In this document: one piece after another, positions 1-8,213 of the stretch | How the letters are laid out: every line of letters begins with the position of its first letter | Position numbering within the stretch: the stretch's first letter is position 1 | Source: a bacterium | GTDB lineage: Bacteria; Myxococcota; UBA727; JAUIJE01 | Assembly: GCA_030431455.1 (NCBI GenBank) | Contig: JAUIJE010000001.1 | Location: 806,001-870,000, forward strand | DNA length: 64,000 nucleotides | Direction: 5' to 3' | Translations under genes and position numbers: made by a program | The notes under the pieces: model-generated | Told to the model about the DNA's origin: nothing | What the model saw: only the letters and a program-made list of their open reading frames with translations | Databases searched by the model: none

Positions 1-1457
1 CGCAGCGTGCGCTGGGCTTGGTGGCGAATCGAGGCCAAGCGATCCTTGTCGTCGTCGAGGATGTGACACCGTGCGGTGAAGCGCGGGTGCTCAAACCGCA
101 AGGGCAACGTGCCGTCGAAGGTCGCCCGGGCGGACCCGACCCAGTCGTGTTCGAGGATGTCGCGGTCGATGGCGGCGAGCTTGACGATGTCGCCGGGGGC
201 GAGGTGAACGTGTTCGATGGTCAGGGTCCCGGTGAGGCGGTTGTCGTCGAGCACCAGGGTGCGGCCCGCGGCGTCGGTGCGCCCGGCGGTGAACCGCACC
301 GAGAGGTCGGGCCGGCCCCCGAACGCGTCCCAGTTGCCGCCCGCGACGCGGAGGCGGCATTGCAGCGGGACATCGTCCAGTTGCTCGACGGTGCGGGCCC
401 GGCCGGACACCGGCGCCGCCGACTGCGGTGTGCCCCGGTGCGCGCCGACGACAAAGCCGGGGGCGGCGTGGTCGGCGTCGGTCCACCCCTGGCGCATGCG
501 CCCGACCCGGTCGGGGGGCGCGGGCGCCGGGCGCGGGGGGGGCGCCATCGCCCGCGGCGGGGGCAACGGCACCGCAATGTCCATGGAGAGCGCCACGCGG
601 CAGCCATTGGGAAAGGCCAGGTCCACGACGTGGCGGTCGCGGGCAATGCGGGGGCGCACGCGGAGGTGGCGGCACGGGGCCGGCCCGGTGGCGGTGCACG
701 CCAGCAGGGTGGCCAGCGCGTCGACCCGGGCGGCGGCTTCGTCGGCGCTTTGTTGTCGGGCGTTGTGCCGGGCGAGGGCGGTCAGGTAGGTGCGCGCGCG
801 GTCGCCGACCTCGGCCTGGTAGACCTCGGGGTCAAGCAGCCCGTCGTCGAACATCGTGCGGGCGGGGGTGTCGGTGACGCGCTGAAAGATCTGAAAGGGC
901 CGGTAGGGCGGGCCGGGCAACATCGAGGCCGCGATGCCCGCGGGGAGCAGCGCGGTGTCGACGACCAAAGCCACTGCACCCCCGACCAGGCGGTTCATCT
1001 CCTCGTGAAACGTCGGGCGCCACCTCGGGGCATCGAGGTAAGGCGGGGGCGGGAGCAGGGGTTTTTCCGGTGGGGGTTCGGCCACCGCGAACCAGGGGGC
1101 GCTGGGCAGAGGCGCGCTGGGGGTCCACACCAACGACGCTTGGGCCCCTTGGGCGGCGGGCTCGATCACCTCGAGCACGGTCTCGGTGAGCACGAGGTCG
1201 ACGCCGTAGACGGTCGGGGACAGGCCGGCCTGGGCCGCGACCTCGTCGACGTCGAGGGCCCGTTCGGTCACTTTGACCAACCCGGCGTCGCGCAGCCGTT
1301 CGGCGAGGGCGGTGCGCCCGTCGGGGCCGGCTTGGGCGCAGGCGTCCTCCCAGCGGGCGGGGGGCGCGGGCGCGGCGGGGGCGTCCGGCGCGGTCGCGCA
1401 GTGACATAGGGTCGGCGCGACGGCGATGACGGGCAGGAGGCGGAGCAACGGCCGCAT
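1..1457 (-). CDS. Putative lipoprotein, C-terminus beyond the window
   Basis: The reading frame is open from an ATG at 1457 to the window edge, giving at least 485 residues; it is absent from simple ORF lists only because its stop lies outside. The N-terminus is a short hydrophobic leader followed by a Cys pair near residues 18-20, consistent with a lipoprotein although the lipobox is not canonical. A Pro/Ala-rich spacer follows. The last part (about residues 380-485) alternates short hydrophobic strands with a DRD...HDWVG stretch that resembles the calcium-loop region of C2 domains. No catalytic motif was recognised. It is divergent from the dioxygenase gene, leaving about 50 bp for both promoters. 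Function unknown. Confidence 0.7.
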   Translation of the reverse strand, partial: MRPLLRLLPVIAVAPTLCHCATAPDAPAAPAPPARWEDACAQAGPDGRTALAERLRDAGLVKVTERALDVDEVAAQAGLSPTVYGVDLVLTETVLEVIEPAAQGAQASLVWTPSAPLPSAPWFAVAEPPPEKPLLPPPPYLDAPRWRPTFHEEMNRLVGGAVALVVDTALLPAGIAASMLPGPPYRPFQIFQRVTDTPARTMFDDGLLDPEVYQAEVGDRARTYLTALARHNARQQSADEAAARVDALATLLACTATGPAPCRHLRVRPRIARDRHVVDLAFPNGCRVALSMDIAVPLPPPRAMAPPPRPAPAPPDRVGRMRQGWTDADHAAPGFVVGAHRGTPQSAAPVSGRARTVEQLDDVPLQCRLRVAGGNWDAFGGRPDLSVRFTAGRTDAAGRTLVLDDNRLTGTLTIEHVHLAPGDIVKLAAIDRDILEHDWVGSARATFDGTLPLRFEHPRFTARCHILDDDKDRLASIRHQAQRTL

Positions 1458-1506
1458 GGGGCAAAGGATAGCGGCGGCCAGCCCGCGGATGTGGCAAGAT
1501 CGCGTG

Positions 1507-2481
1507 ATGACGGACAAGAGAATGCTCGGTTGGCGCCTCACGCGCCGCGACGCTTTGGGGGTGTTGGGGGGCGCGGCCGCGGCCTCGGCGGTGGGGTGCA
1601 TCGACCCCGTGGGGCCGGGCCCGGACGCTGGCGCCGACGCGGGACGGCCAGATGCGGCGGGGGCGGATGCGGGCGCGGACCGGGATGCCGGGGCCGTCGA
1701 CGCGCACGCCGCCGACGGGGGCCGGGACGCGGGCGCCCCCGACGCCCACGACGCGGACGCGGCCGGCGCCGATGCCGGGGAACCCGCGGGGTGGGCCACG
1801 GGGGGCACCGCGGCGATGGTGGACGCGGCCACCTACCCGAACCCCTTCGGCCCCCTGGGCAATGTGTGTGCTTTGCACTGTTCGGCGATCCTCGGGCCCT
1901 GTCACGTGGCGTCCCCGCTGCGCCACGACGTGAGCGAAGGAAGCGACGGCCTTCCCGTGCGCTTGGCCCTCCGGGTGGTGGACGGCCTCTGCCAGCCTCT
2001 GCCCAACGCCATCGTCGAGATTTGGCACACCGACACCCGGGGCATCTACTCCGGCTTGGCCGGCAGCATCTGCAACGACGAGGCAGAGGACCAGGCCGCG
2101 GACTACTTCCGGGGCTACCTGCGGACCGACGCGGCCGGGCGGGTGGACTTCGATACGGTGTTTCCCGGGTGGTACAGCGGGCGTGCGATCCATATTCATT
2201 TTCGCATCATGGTCGGCCCCTACGACGGTGACGACGGGGCCCCGACGGTGCTGACCTCCCAGTTGTTCTTCGCCGATGACCTGGTCTCGTCGATTTTTGC
2301 CGGCGAGCCGGTGTACGCGGACCACGGGCAGCCGGACAAGTGGCTGACCACCGACGGCGTGACCAATGACCTCGCGGACCCATCCCCCTACGTGCTCGAG
2401 GTGAGCCAGATGACCGACGGCGCGATGATGGCGGCCAAGACGCTGGTGGTGGACCTCGCGGGGCCCACCTGCGCGGTTTGA
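1507..2481 (+). CDS. Intradiol ring-cleavage dioxygenase-like lipoprotein
   Basis: A 324-residue exported protein of the intradiol (catechol/protocatechuate 3,4-) dioxygenase family, which cleaves vicinal diols with non-haem Fe(III). All four expected iron ligands are visible: Tyr181 in GIYSG, Tyr223 in GWYSG, and His229 and His231 in HIHF. The N-terminus has a twin-arginine-type leader (LTRRDALGVLGG) ending in the lipobox SAVGC with Cys31, so it is probably a Tat-exported lipoprotein. Residues 32 to about 100 are an Asp/Ala/Gly-rich linker of the kind common in myxobacterial surface proteins. ATG 1507 is chosen because an earlier in-frame ATG at 1426 would run into the divergent gene. The substrate is unknown; extracellular members of this family are poorly characterised. 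Confidence 0.85.
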   Translation: MTDKRMLGWRLTRRDALGVLGGAAAASAVGCIDPVGPGPDAGADAGRPDAAGADAGADRDAGAVDAHAADGGRDAGAPDAHDADAAGADAGEPAGWATGGTAAMVDAATYPNPFGPLGNVCALHCSAILGPCHVASPLRHDVSEGSDGLPVRLALRVVDGLCQPLPNAIVEIWHTDTRGIYSGLAGSICNDEAEDQAADYFRGYLRTDAAGRVDFDTVFPGWYSGRAIHIHFRIMVGPYDGDDGAPTVLTSQLFFADDLVSSIFAGEPVYADHGQPDKWLTTDGVTNDLADPSPYVLEVSQMTDGAMMAAKTLVVDLAGPTCAV

Positions 2482-2500
2482 CTCACGCGAGAAGGAAGCA

Positions 2501-3277
2501 ATGGCATTGTGTCAGTCTGTGATCGACACGTTCGTGACCGATGGGTATGCACGGATCGAGGGGGCGTTTTCCCGGGACGTGGCCGACGCGGTGGTCGCGC
2601 GGTTGTGGGCCGACATGGGCCGTGACCCCGACCGACCCGAGACCTGGACCGATCCCGTGGTGCGGCTCGGCATGTACACCGACCCACGGTTCGTCGAGGC
2701 CGCGAACACCCCGCGGCTTCGGGACGCGTTCGACGCGTTGGTGGGCCCAGGCCGGTACCGCCCGGTGGCGGCGATGGGCACATTTCGCTGTGCTTTTCCC
2801 TCGGCGGCAGACCCGGGCGACTGCGGCTGGCACGTCGACGCCAGCCTCGACTTTGATCGGCCAGACTTCCTGTCCTGGCGGGTCAACGTGGCCTCGGACG
2901 GCCGGGCGCTGCTGCTTTTGTTCTTGTTCACCGACGTGGGGCCGGACGACGGTCCCACCCGGATTCGGGTGGGCTCGCACCGCACGATGGCGCGCGTGTT
3001 GGCCCCGCACGGCGCGCATGGAATGACATTGCGCGACCTGGTGGCGGTGGATTTTGGGGGGGACCCGGGCCGCGGCGAAGTCGAGGCGGTGGGGGCGGCG
3101 GGCACGGTGTATCTGTGCCACCCGTTTTTGGTGCACAGCGCCCAGCCCAACCGAACCGGACGGCCGCGGTTTTTGGCCCAGCCCCCGCTGTTGCCGGTCG
3201 AAGGCCACGGGCCGGCAGCGGGCGCGCCCTCCGCGGTCGAGGCCGCGATCCGCGCCGCGCTCGACGACGACGCCTAG
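2501..3277 (+). CDS. Phytanoyl-CoA dioxygenase (PhyH) family oxygenase
   Basis: A 258-residue Fe(II)/2-oxoglutarate-dependent oxygenase of the PhyH family, about the usual length. The HxD iron pair is His111/Asp113 in GWHVDAS. The distal His is probably His212, in a VHSAQPNRTGRPR segment that also supplies the arginine for 2-oxoglutarate. A purine-rich ribosome site (gagaaggaag) precedes the ATG. It starts 19 bp after the dioxygenase gene and probably shares its transcript. Substrates in this family range from lipids to small secondary metabolites, and the sequence does not say which. Its stop codon overlaps the stop codon of the convergent ABC-F gene. Confidence 0.85.
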   Translation: MALCQSVIDTFVTDGYARIEGAFSRDVADAVVARLWADMGRDPDRPETWTDPVVRLGMYTDPRFVEAANTPRLRDAFDALVGPGRYRPVAAMGTFRCAFPSAADPGDCGWHVDASLDFDRPDFLSWRVNVASDGRALLLLFLFTDVGPDDGPTRIRVGSHRTMARVLAPHGAHGMTLRDLVAVDFGGDPGRGEVEAVGAAGTVYLCHPFLVHSAQPNRTGRPRFLAQPPLLPVEGHGPAAGAPSAVEAAIRAALDDDA

Positions 3278-4911
3278 CTGCCGCGCCCGGCCGCGACCGG
3301 GCGGGGGCCGCCGAGGGCCAGGCGGTGGGTGACGCCGAGCGCGTCGAGGAAATCCTCGTCGTGGCTGACCACCACCAAAGCCCCCGGGAAGTCGGCGAGC
3401 GCGGTCTCCAAGTACTGGATCGCATCGAGGTCGAGGTGGTTGGTGGGCTCGTCGAGGAGCAGCACCGCGGGGGCCGGGTCCTGGTGCACGGTCAAACACA
3501 ACACCAGGCGCAGGCGCTCGCCCCCGCTGAGCGCGTGCGCGGGGGTGTGAACGGCATGGTTCCAAAACAAAAACGGGGCCAGGCGCTCGCGGCACGCGCC
3601 CTCGGACAGGTCGGGGCGCACCGCGCGCAGGTTGTCGAGCACCGTGCCGCCCTCCACCGGCAGCGCCAGGTCCTGGTCAAACCGGGCCCGGGGGAGCGGG
3701 CCGAGACGCAAGCGCCCGCGGGTGACCGGGAGCTGGTCGTCGAGCATGCGCAACAGGGTGCTCTTGCCACTGCCGTTGGGCCCGGTGATCGCGACCCGCA
3801 CCGGGCCTTGCCAGGAGAAGGTCACGGCGTCGAACACCACCCGGCCCTCGTCGAGCAGATGCCCCAATGCGTCTGCTTCGGCGATGGTCTGTCCGCGGGC
3901 CACCCCCGGCGTGTCGAGCCCGAACGACAGGGACGCGGTCGCGCTCACCCGCGCGCGGGCCTCGCGCAGACCGTCGACGGCGGCGGCGATGCGGTCGTCG
4001 GCCACCCGTTGCCCCGCCGCCCGGCTGCGGTCGGCGCTCTCTTTGCGCACGTCGAGCAGGCTTTTGGGTTGGCCCCCCTCCCGCCGGGACTGGCGCCCCT
4101 TCTTGTCGCGCTGGTCCTGCTTTTCTCGGTTGCGTTGGGCCTCCTTCTTGCGCGCCCGCAGTGCGCTGGCCGCGTCGTGCACGCGGCGCGTTGCCGCGGC
4201 GGTCTGGACCGCCTTTTCGTCGCGGTAGGCGTCGAACGCCCCGCCGTAGGTGACCAGGCCGCGCGGGGTGAGCTCGACGATGCTGTCCACCGCGCGGAGC
4301 AGCGCCCGGTCGTGGCTGACCGCGAGCACCCCGGGCTGCTCGCGCACAAACGTGCACAGCCAGCGCCGGCCCGCGGCGTCGAGATGGTTGGTGGGCTCGT
4401 CGAGGAGCAGCACGTGGGGGCGCACCCGCAACGCCCCCGCGAGGCGGACCCGCAGGTGCTCGCCGCCGCTGAGGCCGGACGCGGCCCGGGCCAAGGAGAG
4501 CCCGGCGAGGCCCACGTGGTCCAAGGCCGCGTGCAGTTCGTCCTCGAGGGACCACTGTTCACCGACCTGCGCGGCGTCCTGCGCGGAGCCTTCCCCCGCG
4601 AGCAGCCGCTGCAGGGCGCGCCAGGGGGGGCCGGCGCCGAGGAGGTCGGCCACGGTGCGCGCCCCGTCGTCGACGGGGTGTTGGCGCAGCCAGGCCACCG
4701 GGCCGGTGGCGGTCACCTGGCCCCGGTCCGGCCGGCGGGAGCCGTGCAGCAGGGACAGCAAGGTGCTTTTTCCGGTGCCGTTTTGTCCCACCAGGCCGGT
4801 GGGCGCCTCGGTGAGGGTCAGGTCGACGTCGGAGAAGAGCACACGGGGGGAGGGGCCCGCGTGGGCGGACAGGCCGGACGCCACAAGGCGTGCGGAACGG
4901 AGCGATGACAT
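3274..4911 (-). CDS. ABC-F family ATPase (translation/ribosome-associated)
   Basis: A 545-residue soluble protein with two ABC cassettes and no membrane segments, the hallmark of ABC-F proteins, which bind the ribosome E site and act as translation or antibiotic-protection factors. Walker A motifs GQNGTGKST and GPNGSGKST, two LSGGE signatures and two LLLDEPTNHLD Walker B motifs are present. The linker between cassettes is rich in Lys/Arg/Gln and charged, as expected for the P-site tRNA interaction motif region. ATG 4911 is preferred over GTG 4947, which adds 12 residues unlike the family. Which subfamily (Uup, EttA-like or resistance type) cannot be decided by eye. Confidence 0.88.
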   Translation of the reverse strand: MSSLRSARLVASGLSAHAGPSPRVLFSDVDLTLTEAPTGLVGQNGTGKSTLLSLLHGSRRPDRGQVTATGPVAWLRQHPVDDGARTVADLLGAGPPWRALQRLLAGEGSAQDAAQVGEQWSLEDELHAALDHVGLAGLSLARAASGLSGGEHLRVRLAGALRVRPHVLLLDEPTNHLDAAGRRWLCTFVREQPGVLAVSHDRALLRAVDSIVELTPRGLVTYGGAFDAYRDEKAVQTAAATRRVHDAASALRARKKEAQRNREKQDQRDKKGRQSRREGGQPKSLLDVRKESADRSRAAGQRVADDRIAAAVDGLREARARVSATASLSFGLDTPGVARGQTIAEADALGHLLDEGRVVFDAVTFSWQGPVRVAITGPNGSGKSTLLRMLDDQLPVTRGRLRLGPLPRARFDQDLALPVEGGTVLDNLRAVRPDLSEGACRERLAPFLFWNHAVHTPAHALSGGERLRLVLCLTVHQDPAPAVLLLDEPTNHLDLDAIQYLETALADFPGALVVVSHDEDFLDALGVTHRLALGGPRPVAAGRGS

Positions 4912-5076
4912 GAGGAATCCGGGGCGCGGTGAGGCCGCAAACGGCACGAACGGACGGCGGGGCCGTCGCTGGGAACAGGGTCAGTTCGTGCCGCGCTTCA
5001 TGTCACACCACCTTCGGCCCCAGTGTAGCCGAGGGGGGCCGCGGCTGACAACCCCGCGCCCCAATGGGATTGGACC

Positions 5077-6237
5077 TCAGGCCAGCGCCTCGAACGGCGC
5101 CAGGGCCGCCTCGACGTCGGCGTCGTGCCCCTCGTCGCGCAGGCTCTCGCCGATGGCGCGCATGGTGCGCCGCAGGTCGTCGGGGCGGTGGAGCACGTGG
5201 CCCATGTGACCGACCCGGAAGCTGTTGCCTTTGAGGGCGGGGTGCAGGCCGCCCGCGATGACCACGCCCCGCGCGGACACGCCTTGCAGGAAGCGAGCGG
5301 CGTCGACCGTCCCCGGCAAGCGCACCGCGCTGATGGTGTGCGCGGCGAGGGCGGGGGTGGTGACCAGGGACAGCCCGAGGGCGGCGAAGCCCGCGCGGAA
5401 CGCATCCGCGGCGTTTTTGTGCAGAGCGAAGCGGGCGTCCATGCCGTCGCGCGCGACCTCGGCGAGCGCGACATCGAGCCCGCGCACCAGGGTGGTGGCG
5501 GGGGTGGCGAAATAGCTCGGGGTGCCCGCTTCGTACGCGGTCATGATCGGTCGCCACGACGAGTAGTCGAGCACCAGCGCGGGGGGCCGCTGGAGCTTGT
5601 CGCGGGCCTGCTGGGCCCGGGCGCCGACGACGAGCAGGCCCAGGCCCGGGGGGAGGCCGATCGCCTTTTGGCTCCCGGTGAGCACGACGTCGGCCCCCCA
5701 CCCGGCCATGTCGAACTGCTCGCCGCCGATGGAGCACACCCCGTCGAACACCGAGAGGGCGCCGTGTTCGCGCGCGAGGGCGGCGAGGGCGGCGGCGTCG
5801 TTGCGGGTGCCGGTCGAGGTGTCGACGTGGGTGCACAGCAGCGCCTTGTACGGTGTGCCGCGCAGCTTTTGGGCCACCGCGTCGAGGTCGGGTCCCTCGC
5901 CCAGGGCGGACGGGACCACGTCGACGGTCGCGCCGCGCCGGCGCGCCATCTCCGCGATGCGGTCCGAGAAGTAGCCAATGTGGGGCACCAGCGCGCGGTC
6001 CCCCTCGTCGAGGAGGTTGCCGATGGCCATGTCCATCGCGGTGGTGCCGCTGCCCGCGACCACATAGGGCTGCGCATCGGCGGGCGCTTGCCACACCGTG
6101 CGCATCATGCCGAGGGCGCGCCCGAACGCGGCGATGAAGCCGGGCGCGAGGTGGCCGGGCGGGGGCCCCGACACGGCCTGCTCGACCGCGGGGGAGATTT
6201 CGATGGGACCGGGGATCATCAACAGTGGCTTGTCCAT
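5077..6237 (-). CDS. PLP-dependent class V aminotransferase (alanine/serine-glyoxylate type)
   Basis: A 386-residue class V aminotransferase, resembling alanine-glyoxylate and serine-glyoxylate aminotransferases and the related 2-aminoethylphosphonate enzymes. The opening MIPGPIEISP, the SGTTAMDMA cofactor-phosphate region and the PLP-binding lysine in the LTGSQKA segment are all family features, and the length is normal. The start at ATG 6237 gives the family-typical N-terminus; longer in-frame alternatives would read into the MCP gene upstream. It lies 76 bp downstream of the MCP on the same strand, so it may be co-transcribed, but there is no obvious functional link. The substrate pair is inferred only at family level. 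Confidence 0.85.
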   Translation of the reverse strand: MDKPLLMIPGPIEISPAVEQAVSGPPPGHLAPGFIAAFGRALGMMRTVWQAPADAQPYVVAGSGTTAMDMAIGNLLDEGDRALVPHIGYFSDRIAEMARRRGATVDVVPSALGEGPDLDAVAQKLRGTPYKALLCTHVDTSTGTRNDAAALAALAREHGALSVFDGVCSIGGEQFDMAGWGADVVLTGSQKAIGLPPGLGLLVVGARAQQARDKLQRPPALVLDYSSWRPIMTAYEAGTPSYFATPATTLVRGLDVALAEVARDGMDARFALHKNAADAFRAGFAALGLSLVTTPALAAHTISAVRLPGTVDAARFLQGVSARGVVIAGGLHPALKGNSFRVGHMGHVLHRPDDLRRTMRAIGESLRDEGHDADVEAALAPFEALA

Positions 6238-6313
6238 GGCTGGCCTTTGCCAGCCGAGGCCACGAGTTGAAAGCCCCCTGGGCGCGGCGGCCCCCCCGCC
6301 GGGCGCGCGGGGG

Positions 6314-7564
6314 TCAATCCTTGCGCAGGGTCCGCAGAAACTCGTCGACGTCCCGCTGCAGCGACGCCGCCAGCTGCGACAACTCTTCGCTGGCCGACCC
6401 GAGGTTGCGGGCCGCGTCCTCGGTGGACTCCGCGCTCGACGCAATGCCATGCACATGGGCGCTGACGTCGCGGGCACCCACCGAGGCCTCCTGCAGGCTG
6501 CGGTGGATCTCGACGGTGATCTCCCGCTGCTGGTCTTGCACCGCCCGGTTCACGCTGTCGGTGGTCTTGGCGATGGTGCGCATGATCTCATCGACGCGTT
6601 CGATGGCTTCGCTCACCCCTTTGACCGAGCCCTGGATGCTCCCGACGCGGGTCTCCACCTGTTCTGTGGCTTCGCGGGTCTGTTTGGCGAGCTCTTTGAC
6701 CTCGTTGGCCACCACCGCGAAGCCCTTGCCCGCTTCGCCCGCCCGCGCCGCCTCGATGGCGGCGTTGAGGGCGAGGAGGTTGGTCTGTTGGGCGATGTCG
6801 GTGATGAGGCCGATGACGCTCGCAATGGTACTGGAGGCGTCGGAGAGCTCGCCCACCACCGCGCGGGTGGTGTCCACCTGCGCCTCGGCGCTCTTGGCCA
6901 CCGTGCCCGCGTCGTTGGTTTGGTCGCCGATGCGGGCGATCACCGCCGCGATCTCCGACATGCTCTCGGCGACCACGTTGAGATTGACCGCCGCTTGCTC
7001 GGCGGCGGCGGCGACGTTGTTGGTGCGGTCCCGGTTGTCCGCGGTGGTCTCCGCGAGCTGGCTGGCGGTGGCTTGCGCCTCGGTGGCGGCCGCGGCCACG
7101 GCCTGGACCACGTCGGCGATCTTGGACTCAAACTGGTCCGCGAGCTCGAGCCGCTCCACCCGCAGGGACTCGATGCGCTCGTGCTGCGCCTTCATGCCCC
7201 CGATGCTCTCGTTGATCAGCTCGGCCGCGCGGCGGAACGCGCCTTGGAGGCCCTTGGGGCGGAGGGTGCGGTGGTAGCGCCGTTCGCTGGCCGCGATCAG
7301 GGCCGCGGCGGATTCGCGCACGAAGGCATCGGTGATGTCGACGAAGTTGTTCACCGCGTCGAGCGTGGCGCGGAGCGCGGGGTCGCCATCGATGTGCAGC
7401 AAGCGGTCCTCGAGGTCGCCGCGGGCCCCGCCGCTGCACACGTCCCCGATGCGCCGAAGCCACGCGCGGGCTTGGTCTCGTTCGGCTTTGACCTGCTCGA
7501 GCTCGGCCCGGAGCGACGACACGTCCGGTTGCACCGGCTCAGAGAGCGAAGACAAGCTGCTCAT
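6314..7564 (-). CDS. Soluble methyl-accepting chemotaxis protein
   Basis: A 416-residue cytoplasmic chemoreceptor. It has no transmembrane segment. Residues 1-30 look coiled-coil ([14 protein letters not shown]), a short N-terminal region follows, and the rest is the long signalling hairpin with the near-invariant tip ([19 protein letters not shown] then [15 protein letters not shown]) that binds CheA and CheW. No C-terminal pentapeptide for CheR/CheB docking is seen. It starts 26 bp inside the preceding PAS gene, so the two are translationally coupled and probably form one sensory unit, with PAS as sensor and this protein as output. No other chemotaxis genes are in the window. Confidence 0.9.
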   Translation of the reverse strand: MSSLSSLSEPVQPDVSSLRAELEQVKAERDQARAWLRRIGDVCSGGARGDLEDRLLHIDGDPALRATLDAVNNFVDITDAFVRESAAALIAASERRYHRTLRPKGLQGAFRRAAELINESIGGMKAQHERIESLRVERLELADQFESKIADVVQAVAAAATEAQATASQLAETTADNRDRTNNVAAAAEQAAVNLNVVAESMSEIAAVIARIGDQTNDAGTVAKSAEAQVDTTRAVVGELSDASSTIASVIGLITDIAQQTNLLALNAAIEAARAGEAGKGFAVVANEVKELAKQTREATEQVETRVGSIQGSVKGVSEAIERVDEIMRTIAKTTDSVNRAVQDQQREITVEIHRSLQEASVGARDVSAHVHGIASSAESTEDAARNLGSASEELSQLAASLQRDVDEFLRTLRKD

Positions 7565-8063
7565 AGCTCATTCCTTTGTCCGCGAGGAACTCTTCCAAGA
7601 GGCGGGCGCCGGCCGCGACCGCGTCGTTTTTGTTCGCCGCCCGGCGTTCGCGTTCGCGCAACTGTGCATAGACGGGTTCGATCGCGGCCACCGCTTGGGG
7701 ATTGGGCGCGCGGCGGTTGGAGTGGTACCCGATGATGCGCCCGGTGTGGTCGAAGGTCGGCGTGACGTGGGCGAACACCCAGTAATGGTCGCCGTTTTTG
7801 CAGAGGTTTTTGACGTAGGCGAACAGCTCTTGGCCGTCCGCGATCGTCTTCCACAAAAGACTGAACACGCTGCGCGGCATGTCCGGGTGGCGGATCATGC
7901 TGTGGGGCATGCCGAGCACCTCGTCTTCGGTGTAGCCGGCCACGTCGAGAAACACGCGGTTGGCGTAGGTGATGCGGCCATGGGTGTCGGTCTTGCTGAC
8001 GATCAGTTCGTCGTCCGCAAACCGCTGCTCTTTCCCGGTCGGGGTCGGGCGGGTGTTCGACAT
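7539..8063 (-). CDS. PAS domain sensor protein, Aer-like
   Basis: A 174-residue single-PAS protein. The segment [19 protein letters not shown], then [16 protein letters not shown], the [19 protein letters not shown] strand and the following HVTPTFD match the FAD-binding PAS domain of the Aer aerotaxis sensor. Residues from about 125 on form a charged helix. ATG 8063 is chosen because GGAGGT sits at the right distance upstream; an upstream ATG at 8093 has no such site. Its 3' end overlaps the MCP start by 26 bp. Classical Aer joins PAS, membrane anchor and MCP in one chain, so this looks like a two-gene soluble version. FAD binding is inferred, not seen. Confidence 0.87.
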   Translation of the reverse strand: MSNTRPTPTGKEQRFADDELIVSKTDTHGRITYANRVFLDVAGYTEDEVLGMPHSMIRHPDMPRSVFSLLWKTIADGQELFAYVKNLCKNGDHYWVFAHVTPTFDHTGRIIGYHSNRRAPNPQAVAAIEPVYAQLRERERRAANKNDAVAAGARLLEEFLADKGMSYEQLVFAL

Positions 8064-8213
8064 GTGAAAGACCTCCACCCCGGTCATCGACACGAACGGT
8101 GGAAAGGCAAAGGCCTTTTGTCGTCGACCACGCCCTGATCAGGTGGGCGATTTCGCACGGCGGCGGGGGGGGGGCGCGCCGGGGCCGTCAATCTCTTGAC
8201 GGCGTTTGTGCCC

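Noticed and set aside
18-1409. A 463-residue plus-strand frame at the left edge
   Set aside because: It is antisense to the open minus-strand frame from ATG 1457, which has a leader peptide and protein-like composition.
8064-8213. Palindromes such as CCTGATCAGG between the PAS gene and the molybdenum hydroxylase gene as a terminator
   Set aside because: Short stems without T-tracts; no clear structure above background for this GC content.
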